Shown piece by piece: positions 8,836 to 18,998 of a stretch of 64,000 bases of DNA. The notes below the pieces were generated by a model. It made no database searches. It was given only the letters and a program-made list of their open reading frames with translations, and was not told where the DNA came from. Numbering within the stretch: position 1 is the first letter of the stretch; each line of letters opens with the position of its first letter. The stretch covers positions 4,044,501 to 4,108,500 of the forward strand of contig NC_019729.1 of assembly GCF_000317475.1 (NCBI RefSeq). The letters are read 5' to 3'. The stretch comes from Oscillatoria nigro-viridis PCC 7112 (GTDB lineage: Bacteria > Cyanobacteriota > Cyanobacteriia > Cyanobacteriales > Microcoleaceae). Both the position numbers and the translations under genes were made by a program.

Positions 8836-9782
8836 CTCTTGCAGACCAACGCCCAAGCTAATTACTGCGGCAAAACACCGCAAGTTCGAGCATCCATCTG
8901 TTAATCTTAGCTAGGGATGTACTCTGTGGAAACCGGTCAGTCGATTTTAGATTTTAGATTTACTCCACAGATGAATCGCGGAGCTTGAACTAGGGTCTAA
9001 AATTTTGATCTATCGACGACTGTCGGTGGCTTGTATCGGTTTTTGGGCAGGGTCAATCAGCTCGATCGAGGTTTTGAAGGTCTCGCTCGCGCGCAGCAGA
9101 GTATCGAACCGACGGGGAAAACCCCTGCAGACAGTTTCCAAGCATCCAAATTTAAATTGGAGGTGGGAAAAATACCCAGTAGCTCAACAGGTAAGCCCGG
9201 TTAGATTGGGGACGGGCGATGGATTACCCAGAACTACTGAAAGCTGGGGTGCCAGCCCGGGGGGCGGCGCGGAACATCCGACGCGCCAGCGCGCCCGGTG
9301 TTAATCCGATCGGTCGTTGAGTTTTTCAAGTACCGCTTGACTGATAAATTATATTCGATCGGGTATTTCCGCAAGCAGAGAGCGGTAGGATTCCGGGAAC
9401 CTGACGTTAAAACCTTTGTGATTGTTTTTAATACCTTGCCCGCTAAGCAGTCGCGCATTTAATTTGTAAGCTACGGTTTACTTAAACTCTTGGACGCCGG
9501 CCCCTAGCCAGCGATCGAGCTTCAATTTAAAGGCAAAATAGCTGATCCACAAATCTAGTATTAGGGATGGGTTTTATTTTTTCATAACTAGAGTATTAAC
9601 TCCTAAAAAGTTTCCATTTACCTCAAATACTACTTAAAGTCAAGCACAAAAAAATATAATTTAATCTGGCTAATAAACTATGCCTATAAGTTACGTTATA
9701 AGATCGGTATAACATCAATAAATTTTCTAAGAGCGTAGCTTAGAAACCCGCGTAAAAAAAAATAATATAGTGGCCTGGCATT
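8836..9782. other. Gene-poor interval with an unexplained GC-rich segment
   Basis: No reading frame here has family character. A short TTTTAGA run is seen at 8943-8962. The stretch 9130-9310 is GC-rich against AT-rich flanks and contains GGCGCG/CGCGCC and other local complementary pairs, so a structured RNA is possible, but no known class was recognised. The last 250 bases before the acetyltransferase are AT-rich. Confidence 0.4.
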
Positions 9783-10406
9783 GTGAATCCTTCATTTTTT
9801 TCCTCACCATCTCACCAACAACAAACTCCCGGACTTTCTGGTTTTTCGCTCCGGGTGGCTACGCCGAACGACTTGACGCAGCTAGCTGATATTTTAGCCA
9901 TGAGCTTTCACTCCCGCGAGGGGTTTGTAGAATGGGTGTATCCAGTGTTGCGTTTGGGCATTTACGAAGATTTAAAAAATCGACTGCGTTCTAAGGCAGA
10001 ACATTACATTTGTCTGGTTGCTGAGCTAGTATCGCGCGAGGAGGGAACGCAGAATTATCGATCGCACCGAGCTCAGCGCATAACAGGAACAGTAGAAATG
10101 GCTCTGCGTTCTCGCTTTCCTTGGCAAATCCCTAATTCTGACTATCCTTATTTGTCGAATTTAGCCGTTCACCCGGAGTACCGGCGGCAAGGGGTTGCTC
10201 AACAATTGCTCAGCAACTGCGAGGAGACAGCCAGAGAATGGGGATTTTCTGAGATTTACCTCCACGTTCTGGAAAATAATCACGCGGCGCGACAGTTGTA
10301 CTATCAGGCCGGCTATCGCTTGCAACAGGTGGATTGGAATTGGACTGGTTGGCTGTTCGGCCAGCCGCGCCGCCTGTTTTTACGCAAGCAGATTTCGCTA
10401 TCCTAA
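9783..10406 (+). CDS. GNAT-family N-acetyltransferase
   Basis: The 207-residue protein has the Gcn5-related acetyltransferase fold. The acetyl-CoA-binding motif A is visible as NLAVHPEYRRQGVAQQLL (RxxGxA form), and motif B as LHVLENNHAARQLYYQAGY. This pattern is shared with ribosomal-protein alanine acetyltransferases (RimI-like), yet the N-terminal 50 residues and the acceptor-site region are not diagnostic, so the acceptor is unknown. Translation probably starts at GTG 9783; no ATG lies near the family start. The gene is solitary, preceded by AT-rich DNA and followed by about 650 bp without a gene. Confidence 0.8.
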   Translation: MNPSFFSSPSHQQQTPGLSGFSLRVATPNDLTQLADILAMSFHSREGFVEWVYPVLRLGIYEDLKNRLRSKAEHYICLVAELVSREEGTQNYRSHRAQRITGTVEMALRSRFPWQIPNSDYPYLSNLAVHPEYRRQGVAQQLLSNCEETAREWGFSEIYLHVLENNHAARQLYYQAGYRLQQVDWNWTGWLFGQPRRLFLRKQISLS

Positions 10407-11066
10407 GCTAAGTATTTGAATTGAGCGTGGGGAATTGGGGCTTCGCCAAGAAAAAGGAAAAAATAGCTATCCCTGTATCTCTTCTTTCCTTCTATTGTGA
10501 ATCAATGGCATGGGAATGGGGAATGAGTGATGAATTTTAGTTGGCTCTTAAGCCCGATCGCACAACACAATAAAATTAGTTGGTAGTAAACACTTGAGCT
10601 ACCAACCCCTGTGTACCTAGGAACAACTGAAAAACCCCATACAAAGTCATATCAAATCCGGTAGCATAGTCGGGCGTAAAAAACAGTCAACAATCACGAA
10701 AAATGCAACAGTAATTAATATGATTCATCTGCGTTCATCTGTGTTCATCTGCCCTCATCTGCGGTCAAAAAGAGAGAATTACTTCACCGCCCCGGACAAG
10801 TAATTGACGCTAATTCACGCCAATCAAGATAAGAGATTTATGAATAATTCCAATGCTAACAGATTTGATATTATACCAAATTATGCTTGAATAAACCTTG
10901 ATTTTTTAGCATTTTATAGAGGGACAAAAGGCAACTGTCAGAGCTATGTCAAAGGCCGAGTGCAACAAAGTTTCTAACCAGGATTGAGTATTGTGAGGAA
11001 CGCCACAGAAGTTCCGATCTGCTGTGGCGTTTTGTTCGCCAGAACAGGAGACTTTCGCCCCCAATT
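10407..11066. other. Intergenic interval with decamer repeats and a terminator hairpin
   Basis: No gene is seen. Near 10720-10770 a degenerate 10-bp unit, GTTCATCTGY, is repeated about four times; related sequence follows murD near 34935, so this is a dispersed repeat. The right end carries the hairpin listed at 10999. Confidence 0.6.
10999..11036. terminator. Hairpin with T-tract beyond the RTX gene
   Basis: AACGCCACAG and CTGTGGCGTT form a perfect 10-bp stem around a 13-base loop, followed on the plus strand by TTGTTC. It lies 30 bp beyond the stop of the leftward RTX gene. The T-run favours plus-strand termination, but the stem could serve both directions. Confidence 0.6.
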
Positions 11067-14000
11067 CTAGAGTTCAGAGAGATTTGGTAGAAAATCCGAG
11101 GAGCCGATCGCCCCCTTAACCCCAACCAGATTCGCTAAAACCCGATCGGTTCCTGCTACTAGCAGCAACGTACCGTTCGGAGTGGCGCTAAATTGCAACT
11201 GCTGGAAACTCAGCCCGTCGCTCAAAACAAACTTATCGACGCCTACCTCGAAGTTAATGACAGTATCGGTGCCGCCCTGACCATTCAACACAAATCGATC
11301 GCTCCCAATACCTCCAATTAAAGTATCCTCGCCCAAGCCGCCAAACAGCCAGTCATCTCCAGCGCCCCCATTGAGCAGGTCGTTATCTTTACCACCAATC
11401 AGAGTATCGCTGCCAGCATCTCCGTTGATAGTATCTTGGCCTTCATTGCCGTAGAGCAAGTCATTGCCGTCACCGCCGTTGATGCAGTCTTGCTGGTCGT
11501 TTGCCCCCACCGAGACACCCCGGTTATCAGCACGATCGCCATAGATGGTATCGTTGCCCTCGTCACCGCAGAGTTCATCGCTGCCGTCACCGCCGTAAAT
11601 CAAGTCGTCGCCCAGATCTCCGTGTATGAGGTCGTTAGCTTTGCCGCCGTAAATCAAGTCGTTGTCTTGACCGCCACTGATGGTATCGTCACCCTCATCG
11701 CCGAACAGCACATCAGCACCGATGCCACCAAAGAGCAAGTCCCGGCCGCCAACATCTTGAACTCGACTTCGAGCACCGCCGTACATGGTGTCGTCGCCGC
11801 TGTCGCCGACAAGGGTATCAGAGCCGATCTCGCCCCAAATCAGGTCATTATTTTTGCCACCCCAAACACAATCATTGCCTTTACCTGCTTGCACGGTATC
11901 ATTACCGTGGCCGCCGCCGATGATGTCGTTGCCGCTGTCCCCAAAGATTAAGTCTTGTTCGCCGAGATCCCCGATTGACTGGGAACTGCCACTGTCGCCG
12001 AGCAGAGTATCGGCTCCTTCGCCGCCGTAGAGGGTATCGGAGCCTAATTGACCGTAGATGATGTCATTGCCTTTACCTCCGTAAGCGCGATCGTTATCTT
12101 TGCCTGCAACCAGCGTATCGTTGTCTTGTTGACCGTGGAGGAAGTCGTTACCGAAGCCTCCGTACAGCAAGTCGCGTCCCTGGGAGTCGCTGGCCCTTTG
12201 GTCGCGGATGCCCCCAAACAAGCTGTCGGAGCCGATGCCACCAAACAAGGTATCGGAGCCGAGTTCGCCCCAAATCAGGTCATTTTCTTTACCTCCAAGG
12301 GCAATATCGTCACCTTTGCCGCTATGGATGGTATCCTCGCCCTCGTTGCCGTTAATTAGGTCTGCACCCTCGCCTCCGAAAATCAAATCGCGAGCATCGT
12401 CAGGACTCTGGGAGTTGTTCTGCCCGGTGTCTCCGAGAATCGTATCCGCACCTCGATCTCCAAACAGGGTGTCGGAGCCTAAGTCGCCGGCAATCCAGTC
12501 GTTCTGTTTGCCTGCAAATACGATATCGTTGCCCTCGTCTCCGTAAACAATATCGGTGCCAGTGCCCCCAAAAATCCTGTCATTGCCTTCGTTGCCGTAA
12601 ATTTCGTCCGCGCCGTCTTCACCTAAAAGCAGGTCGTTGCCTTTAAAACCGACGATTTTTTGGTTGCCTTTGGTGTCTGCGATGAAGTCATCGCCGTCGC
12701 TTCCTTTGGTGGTTTGTCCCTCTGAAAATTGTGAAATAGGCCGGACAAATCCAACTGCGGGCGGTTGCTGCGGGGGCGCAAAGTTAATTCCCGGTTTTTC
12801 AATAATGGGCGAACATTGACAGTCGGTATCTGCTTCCCCGATCGGATTTGAGATACCGGGCGCGGGTGTTGGTGTGGGTGTAGGTATGAGTGGGGGAACA
12901 GTTCCAACTGGCCTCAAGATAGCAGCAACAGTAGCGCTAGCGGGGCTGACTTTGCCGAGGTTGTCGGTGGCGGTGTAGCTGAAAGTTGCTCCGTTAAAGT
13001 CAACTGTGGCTACGAAAAATAGTTGTCCTATTTGTGCCGGAGTCAAAACTTGACCGGCTGTCACGGGTATGTCGCCGTTGACTGAATCTGATAAGAACAG
13101 GACTCCTTGGTTGGCTGGGGGGACTCTGGTGATGGTGTAAGAGACGATCGACCCATCGGGGTCACTTCCTCCCAATCCCAACACCTGCACGATGCCGTCA
13201 GTCGGAACCGTGAAGTTAACATTGTTAATCGATGGCGGTTGGTTGGAAGTCGGGGAGATAGCGGCAACTGTAGCAGTGGCGGGGCTGGTAGCGCCGCTGT
13301 TATCTGTGGCGCTGTAGCTGAAATTGGCACCGGTAAAGTCGCCGGTGGATTGGAAAAATAGTTGTCCTATTTGTTCCGGTGTCAAAACTTGACCTGGTGT
13401 CACGGCTACTCCGCCGTTGGCTGGATCTCCTAAAAACAGGATTCCTTGGGCCGCTGGCGGTAGGGTGTTGATGGTGTAAGAGGCGATCGACCCATCGGGG
13501 TCACTTCCTCCCAATCCCGGCACCCGCGCGCTGCTATTGGGGTCTACCGTGAAATTAGCATTGTTGGTTACTGGCGGTAAGTTTAGGGGATTTGGTGTGG
13601 GAGTTGCTCCTGTGGAACCGAGAGTAGCGGTAGCCAGGGGACTGGTAGCGCCGTTGCTATCTGTGGCGCTGTAGCTGAAAGTTGCTCCGGTAAAGTCGCC
13701 GGTGGATTGGAAAAATAGTTGTCCTAGCTGTTCCGGTGTCAGGACTTGACCTGGTGTCACCGGTACACCACCGTTGGCTGGATCTCCTAAAAACAGGACT
13801 CCTTGGGCCGCTGGCGGCAGGGTGTTGATGGTGTAAGAGGCGATCGACCCGTCGGGGTCGCGGCCTCCCAATCCTGTGACTAACCTGCTGCTGTTGGGCC
13901 CGAGGCTGGAGTTGGAATTGTTGGCAACTGGCGGTTGGTTGTCAGTTGGAGTTAGAGGTGTGGGCGCTATCAGTCCAGCCACTGTAGCGGTAGCGGGTGG

Positions 14001-17000
14001 ACTGATAGCGCCGCTGTTGTCTGTGGCGCTGTAGGTGAAATTGGCTCCTGTAAAGCTGCCAGTTGTTTGGAAAAATAGTTGCTGCAACTGTGCTGGAGTC
14101 AGGACTTGACCTGGTGTCACCGGTACGCCGCCGTTGGCTGGATCTCCTAAAAACAGGACGGCTTGGTCTGGTGAGGGCAGGGTGTTGATGGTGTAAGAGG
14201 CGATCGACCCGTCGGGGTCGCGACCTCCCAATCCTGTGACTAACCTGCTGCTGTTGGGTCCGAGGCTGGAGTTGGAATTGTTGGCTAATGGCGGTTGGTT
14301 GTCAGTTGGAGTTGGTGTGGGAGTTGGCGCACCCGGCCGCAAGATAGCCGCGACAGTAGCGACAGCGGGACTGGAGGCGCCGCTGTTGTCTGTGGCGCTG
14401 TAGGTGAAATTGGCTCCTGTAAAGCTGCCAGTTGTTTGGAAAAATAGTTGCTGCAACTGTGCTGGAGTCAGGACTTGACCTGGTGTCACCGGTACGCCGC
14501 CGTTGGCTGGATCTCCTAAAAACAGGACGGCTTGGTCTGGTGAGGGCAGGGTGTTGATGGTGTAAGAGGCGATCGACCCGTCGGGGTCGCTGCCTCCCAA
14601 TCCTGTGACTAACTGGCTGCTGTTGGGTCCGAGGCTGGAGTTGGCATTGTTGGCAACTGGCGGTTGGTTGTCTGTTGGAAGTATGGCCGCGACAGTAGCG
14701 ACAGCGGGACTGGAGGCGCCGCTGTTGTCTGTGGCGCTGTAGGTGAAATTGGCTCCTGTAAAGTTGCCAGTTGTTTGGAAAAATAGTTGCTGCAACTGTG
14801 CTGGAGTCAGGACTTGGCCTGGTGTCACCGGTACGCCGCCGTTGGCTGGATCTCCTAAAAACAGGACGGCTTGGTCTGGTGAGGGCAGGGTGTTGATGGT
14901 GTAAGAGGCGATCGACCCGTCGGGGTCGCTGCCTCCCAATCCTGTGACTAACTGGCTGCTGTTGGGTCCGAGGCTGGAGTTGGCATTGTTGGCAACTGGC
15001 GGTTGGTTGTCTGTTGGAGTTGGTGTGGGAGTTGGCGCACCCGGCCGCAAGATAGCCGCGACAGTAGCGACAGCGGGACTGGAGGCGCCGCTGTTGTCTG
15101 TGGCGCTGTAGGTGAAATTGGCTCCTGTAAAGTTGCCCGTCGTTTGGAAAAATAGTTGCTGCAACTGTGCTGGAGTCAGGACTTGACCTGGTGTCACCGG
15201 TACGCCGCCGTTGGCTGGATCTCCTAAAAACAGGACGGCTTGGTCTGGTGAGGGCAGGGTGTTGATGGTGTAAGAGGCGATCGACCCGTCGGGGTCGCTG
15301 CCTCCCAATCCTGTGACTAACTGGCTGCTGTTGGGTCCGAGGCTGGAGTTGGCATTGTTGGCAACTGGCGGTTGGTTGTCTGTTGGAAGTATGGCCGCGA
15401 CAGTAGCGACAGCGGGACTGGAGGCGCCGCTGTTGTCTGTGGCGCTGTAGGTGAAATTGGCTCCTGTAAAGTTGCCAGTTGTTTGGAAAAATAGTTGCTG
15501 CAACTGTGCTGGAGTCAGGACTTGGCCTGGTGTCACCGGTACGCCGCCGTTGGCTGGATCTCCTAAAAACAGGACGGCTTGGTCTGGTGAGGGCAGGGTG
15601 TTGATGGTGTAAGAGGCGATCGACCCGTCGGGGTCGCTGCCTCCCAATCCTGTGACTAACTGGCTGCTGTTGGGGCCGAGGCTGGAGTTGGCATTGTTGG
15701 CTAATGGCGGTTGGTTGTCTGTTGGAGTTGTCGGAGTCGGTGTGGGAGTTGGAGTTGTCGGAGTCGGTGTGGGAGTTGGAGTTGTCGGAGTCGGTGTGGG
15801 AGTTGGAGTTGTCGGAGTCGGTGTGGGAGTTGGAGTTGTCGGAGTCGGTGTGGGAGTTGGAGTTGTCGGAGTCGGTGTGGGAGTTGGAGTTGTCGGAGTC
15901 GGTGTGGGAGTTGGAGTTGTCGGAGTCGGTGTGGGAGTTGGTGTTGTCGGAGTCGGTGTGGGAGTTGGTGTTGTCGGAGTCGGTGTGGGAGTTGGTGTTG
16001 TGGGAGTCGGTGTGGGAGTTGGTGTTGTGGGAGTCGGTGTCAGAGGTGTGGTGAATGTAGCTTGGTTGTTGGCGGGAGTGGGGTCAGTCGTAGTTGAGGT
16101 ACTTCGGGCGGTGTTGCTGACGCTGCCGGATGCAGGTGCGATGAAGCTGACTGTGTTGGTGACGGTGGCTGTGTTGGTGACGCTGCCTGCGGCGAAGGTG
16201 ACTATACCTGTAGCCGGATCGTAGACACCGCCGTTGGAGGGGATGACTCCTGTTAAATTCGGAAGGATGGTGTCGGTAATGGTGACGTTTTCGGCTGTGC
16301 TTGGGCCGTTGTTGACTGTCGAAATTGTGTAAGTAACTCTTTCACCTGGTGCTGCTGCCGCAGTCCCGCTTTTGGTGGTAACTAGGTCGGCACTAGGTGT
16401 CAGAGGTGTGGTGAATGTAGCTTGGTTGTTGGCGGGAGTGGGGTCAGTCGTAGTTGAGGTACTTCGGGCGGTGTTGCTGACGCTGCCGGATGCAGGTGCG
16501 ATGAAGCTGACTGTGTTGGTGACGGTGGCTGTGTTGGTGACGCTGCCTGCGGCGAAGGTGACTATACCTGTAGCCGGATCGTAGACACCGCCGTTGGAGG
16601 GGATGACTCCTGTTAAATTCGGAAGGATGGTGTCGGTAATGGTGACGTTTTCGGCTGTGCTTGGGCCGTTGTTGACTGTCGAAATTGTGTAAGTAACTCT
16701 TTCACCTGGTGCTGCTGCCACAGTCCCGCTTTTGGTGGTAACTAGGTCGGCACTAGGTGTCAGAGGTGTGGTGAATGTAGCTTGGTTGTTGGCGGGAGTG
16801 GGGTCAGTCGTAGTTGAGGTACTTCGGGCGGTGTTGCTGACGCTGCCGGATGCAGGTGCGATGAAGCTGACTGTGTTGGTGACGGTGGCTGTGTTGGTGA
16901 CGCTGCCTGCGGCGAAGGTGACTATACCTGTAGCCGGATCGTAGACACCGCCGTTGGAGGGGATGACTCCTGTTAAATTCGGAAGGATGGTGTCGGTAAT

Positions 17001-18998
17001 GGTGACGTTTTCGGCTGTGCTCGGGCCGTTGTTGACTGTCGAAATTGTGTAAGTAACTCTTTCACCTGGTGCTGCTGCCGTAGTCCCGGTTTTGGTGGTA
17101 ACTAGGTCGGCAAGAGCAGCAACAATTGTAGTTGAGACTTGAGAGATGGGTTGGGAACTATTGTTGTTACCTAGATCTGGGTCGAAAGTGCTGGATGTAC
17201 TATAGGCAGTGTTAGTTAAGGGAGCTGTGACTGTTGGGGAAACTGTGGCGGTGATGGTGCGGATTTCGCTAGCACCGTTAGCCAGAGTCGGAATCGCCGG
17301 CCAGATGACCGTCCTCGTTGTGGGATTGAAAGTACCGTTGTTGTCAGTGCTGACGAAAGTTAAGCCCTCTGGGAGCGGATCTTGAATCAGGACGCTTTCG
17401 GCGCTGTTTGGCCCGTTATTTGTGGAGGTAATCGTATAGGTAATGGTGCTATTGGGTATGGCATAGAGCGGGCCTTTTTTAACAATGGAAACGTCGGCTA
17501 CAAGTGTAGGCGGATCTATACTTTCGACGATGACATTGTTAACTTCGTGAATGTTTGTATTTCCCCCTGTCGAAGCAGCAAAGCCAAATTTAAAAGTACG
17601 TGGTACTTCTCCTCCGTTTAGGGTGGCCAAATTTGATATGGTGATCGGTGTTTCGTTCGCCTCAAAGATGCCATTGCCGTTGAAGTCGAAGCCCACTGTA
17701 AGACGGTTAGGTGTTGCTGAATTCGTCGGAAATAAGGTAATTTGGACGGTTCTTTTAGCAGCAGCGCGAATGGTGGTATCTTTATTATCTATGCCAATGG
17801 CAACGGAAGTGGTACTTAAAAAATTATAAGAGGTGCTTTCGCTGCCTCTAAGTCCTATTGAATCCGGTCGCTGCCCCGGCCCGCCTACACGCCCTGCATT
17901 ATTGTTTGAATAATTGCCAAACTCGTCTAATCCGACACCTAAATAACCTCCTGAAATACCACTTGAAGCGGGAGTATTAGTATTTTGAGCATAGCCGAGA
18001 GATCCGCCGAAGCCTCCGGCTTTTGTTGGCGTAGCTGTTCCGTCAATGAGGAAAAAACTAATGCCATCGGCGCCAAGGAGGGAACCATCCGGAGCAGGGA
18101 CAGTACCTCTGTTATAGGCAAAGAAATCAAAGGTAATTTTCAGACCCTCAGTGGCAGAGATGGGGTTGTTGTAGATTACAAAAGCTGCTTGGTTAAATTC
18201 ATTTGATGTTAATCTCAAAGTACCTGTTCCGGGTGTATCGCCAGTCCCTAAAGCGGGAATAACGCCGCTGAGGTTTTGTGTACTACCTGCGGTTAAGCCT
18301 GGGTTAGTTGTAAGGGTGTTGCCAACTCCATATATCCAAGGCCCGATTACTGTTGAATTTTTAAATTCTTCAGCCGCTAAGGTAGCCAGGACTGATGTGT
18401 AGCCTTCTAGGACTTCTTTTTCAAAGGCTATTTCGGTATTTATTTGTCCTGTGGTAATTTTTAATTCCCAGTCGCCACCTAATGCTGCACTCCCTGTTAG
18501 GTTGTTGGAAGCGGCAATATTTGCTCCTGTTATTTCACTGAGTTTTTGTATGAATTTAATGCCGGATTCGCCGGCGGCTACGTTACAGCCGTAAAGCAGA
18601 ATGCTGCCAGATTCGCTAAGGGCTTTTCCCCACTGCTGCAATTGGTTGCTGTAGGTTTCTAGATTATCAATATTAAGTTCTGCCCGGCCGATTTCTACGG
18701 CTGCTTCTCGGCCGTGAGAAACTATGTGCAGACTGGTGATGCTGTTGCGCTGACCCAGAATTTCGGTGATTTGCTCGATTCCATCCCGGGTTCTATCGAG
18801 CAGGATTACTTCTGTATCGCGTTTCACTCCCCTGAGAAACTCTTGGTAGTTTTCTACTTTTGAATCCACAATCGCTAGATTTATTCGGACAGCGGTCTCT
18901 GCTTTATGGCTAGCTTGTCTCAAGATTTTAGTTTCCATATTGGTATATTTCCGTGCTTGTGTAGATGACAAATTTGACAGATTTGGGATGGTTTTCAT
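11067..18998 (-). CDS. Giant RTX calcium-binding adhesin-like protein (DUF4347, lectin, DUF11, cadherin-like repeats)
   Basis: A 2643-residue protein, probably exported by a type I secretion system because it lacks a signal peptide and ends in RTX repeats. Order: DUF4347 (about 38-200, with LHIVSHG and LLYGCNVA), an L-type-lectin-like domain (205-480), one diverged DUF11 domain (495-625), three nearly identical 120-residue DUF11 repeats (628-987), a Thr-Pro linker of about twelve TPTPTPTTP units (988-1093), eight cadherin-like repeats of about 112 residues (to about 2031), and GGxGxDxx nonapeptides (about 2090-2560) with a typical C-terminal cap. This is the plan of cyanobacterial surface or matrix proteins used in adhesion or motility. 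An ATG at 18938 is an alternative start. No secretion genes are adjacent. Confidence 0.88.
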   Translation of the reverse strand: MKTIPNLSNLSSTQARKYTNMETKILRQASHKAETAVRINLAIVDSKVENYQEFLRGVKRDTEVILLDRTRDGIEQITEILGQRNSITSLHIVSHGREAAVEIGRAELNIDNLETYSNQLQQWGKALSESGSILLYGCNVAAGESGIKFIQKLSEITGANIAASNNLTGSAALGGDWELKITTGQINTEIAFEKEVLEGYTSVLATLAAEEFKNSTVIGPWIYGVGNTLTTNPGLTAGSTQNLSGVIPALGTGDTPGTGTLRLTSNEFNQAAFVIYNNPISATEGLKITFDFFAYNRGTVPAPDGSLLGADGISFFLIDGTATPTKAGGFGGSLGYAQNTNTPASSGISGGYLGVGLDEFGNYSNNNAGRVGGPGQRPDSIGLRGSESTSYNFLSTTSVAIGIDNKDTTIRAAAKRTVQITLFPTNSATPNRLTVGFDFNGNGIFEANETPITISNLATLNGGEVPRTFKFGFAASTGGNTNIHEVNNVIVESIDPPTLVADVSIVKKGPLYAIPNSTITYTITSTNNGPNSAESVLIQDPLPEGLTFVSTDNNGTFNPTTRTVIWPAIPTLANGASEIRTITATVSPTVTAPLTNTAYSTSSTFDPDLGNNNSSQPISQVSTTIVAALADLVTTKTGTTAAAPGERVTYTISTVNNGPSTAENVTITDTILPNLTGVIPSNGGVYDPATGIVTFAAGSVTNTATVTNTVSFIAPASGSVSNTARSTSTTTDPTPANNQATFTTPLTPSADLVTTKSGTVAAAPGERVTYTISTVNNGPSTAENVTITDTILPNLTGVIPSNGGVYDPATGIVTFAAGSVTNTATVTNTVSFIAPASGSVSNTARSTSTTTDPTPANNQATFTTPLTPSADLVTTKSGTAAAAPGERVTYTISTVNNGPSTAENVTITDTILPNLTGVIPSNGGVYDPATGIVTFAAGSVTNTATVTNTVSFIAPASGSVSNTARSTSTTTDPTPANNQATFTTPLTPTPTTPTPTPTPTTPTPTPTPTTPTPTPTPTTPTPTPTPTTPTPTPTPTTPTPTPTPTTPTPTPTPTTPTPTPTPTTPTPTPTPTTPTPTPTPTTPTPTPTPTTPTDNQPPLANNANSSLGPNSSQLVTGLGGSDPDGSIASYTINTLPSPDQAVLFLGDPANGGVPVTPGQVLTPAQLQQLFFQTTGNFTGANFTYSATDNSGASSPAVATVAAILPTDNQPPVANNANSSLGPNSSQLVTGLGGSDPDGSIASYTINTLPSPDQAVLFLGDPANGGVPVTPGQVLTPAQLQQLFFQTTGNFTGANFTYSATDNSGASSPAVATVAAILRPGAPTPTPTPTDNQPPVANNANSSLGPNSSQLVTGLGGSDPDGSIASYTINTLPSPDQAVLFLGDPANGGVPVTPGQVLTPAQLQQLFFQTTGNFTGANFTYSATDNSGASSPAVATVAAILPTDNQPPVANNANSSLGPNSSQLVTGLGGSDPDGSIASYTINTLPSPDQAVLFLGDPANGGVPVTPGQVLTPAQLQQLFFQTTGSFTGANFTYSATDNSGASSPAVATVAAILRPGAPTPTPTPTDNQPPLANNSNSSLGPNSSRLVTGLGGRDPDGSIASYTINTLPSPDQAVLFLGDPANGGVPVTPGQVLTPAQLQQLFFQTTGSFTGANFTYSATDNSGAISPPATATVAGLIAPTPLTPTDNQPPVANNSNSSLGPNSSRLVTGLGGRDPDGSIASYTINTLPPAAQGVLFLGDPANGGVPVTPGQVLTPEQLGQLFFQSTGDFTGATFSYSATDSNGATSPLATATLGSTGATPTPNPLNLPPVTNNANFTVDPNSSARVPGLGGSDPDGSIASYTINTLPPAAQGILFLGDPANGGVAVTPGQVLTPEQIGQLFFQSTGDFTGANFSYSATDNSGATSPATATVAAISPTSNQPPSINNVNFTVPTDGIVQVLGLGGSDPDGSIVSYTITRVPPANQGVLFLSDSVNGDIPVTAGQVLTPAQIGQLFFVATVDFNGATFSYTATDNLGKVSPASATVAAILRPVGTVPPLIPTPTPTPAPGISNPIGEADTDCQCSPIIEKPGINFAPPQQPPAVGFVRPISQFSEGQTTKGSDGDDFIADTKGNQKIVGFKGNDLLLGEDGADEIYGNEGNDRIFGGTGTDIVYGDEGNDIVFAGKQNDWIAGDLGSDTLFGDRGADTILGDTGQNNSQSPDDARDLIFGGEGADLINGNEGEDTIHSGKGDDIALGGKENDLIWGELGSDTLFGGIGSDSLFGGIRDQRASDSQGRDLLYGGFGNDFLHGQQDNDTLVAGKDNDRAYGGKGNDIIYGQLGSDTLYGGEGADTLLGDSGSSQSIGDLGEQDLIFGDSGNDIIGGGHGNDTVQAGKGNDCVWGGKNNDLIWGEIGSDTLVGDSGDDTMYGGARSRVQDVGGRDLLFGGIGADVLFGDEGDDTISGGQDNDLIYGGKANDLIHGDLGDDLIYGGDGSDELCGDEGNDTIYGDRADNRGVSVGANDQQDCINGGDGNDLLYGNEGQDTINGDAGSDTLIGGKDNDLLNGGAGDDWLFGGLGEDTLIGGIGSDRFVLNGQGGTDTVINFEVGVDKFVLSDGLSFQQLQFSATPNGTLLLVAGTDRVLANLVGVKGAIGSSDFLPNLSEL
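12905..15720 (-). repeat. Cadherin-like coding repeats with a 708-bp super-repeat
   Basis: Eight in-frame units of about 112 codons lie inside the RTX gene. Units 1-2 and 3-4 from the N-terminal side form a near-identical pair of blocks: landmark ACCCGGCCGC occurs at 14331 and again at 15039, 708 bp apart. Units nearer the RTX end are more diverged, implying that the recent duplications were at the Thr-Pro side. Confidence 0.85.
15720..16035 (-). repeat. 27-bp minisatellite encoding TPTPTPTTP
   Basis: About twelve tandem 27-bp units inside the RTX gene. Units toward 16035 carry GTTGTGGGAGTC while most others carry GTTGTCGGAGTC, so variants are clustered, as expected for slippage expansion from one end. 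Because 27 is divisible by three, unit number can change without a frameshift. Confidence 0.9.
16038..17117 (-). repeat. Three near-identical 360-bp coding repeats (DUF11 units)
   Basis: Three consecutive 360-bp blocks inside the RTX gene differ by only a few bases (for example near 16361, 17021 and 17081). Each encodes one 120-residue DUF11 domain beginning ADLVTTK. The near identity indicates recent duplication or gene conversion. Confidence 0.92.

Noticed and set aside
9060-9160. Possible tRNA on the minus strand because of GGTTCGA
   Set aside because: The surrounding bases do not form a T-arm, anticodon arm or acceptor stem.
11436-12546. Plus-strand frames opposite the RTX calcium-binding repeats
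   Set aside because: Their Val/Ala/Ser periodicity mirrors the GGxGxD coding repeats on the minus strand and they show no family character.
15652-16224. Long plus-strand open frames opposite the RTX gene
   Set aside because: They are Val/Gly or Cys/Ser-rich translations of the 27-bp minisatellite on the opposite strand; repeat composition keeps several frames open.
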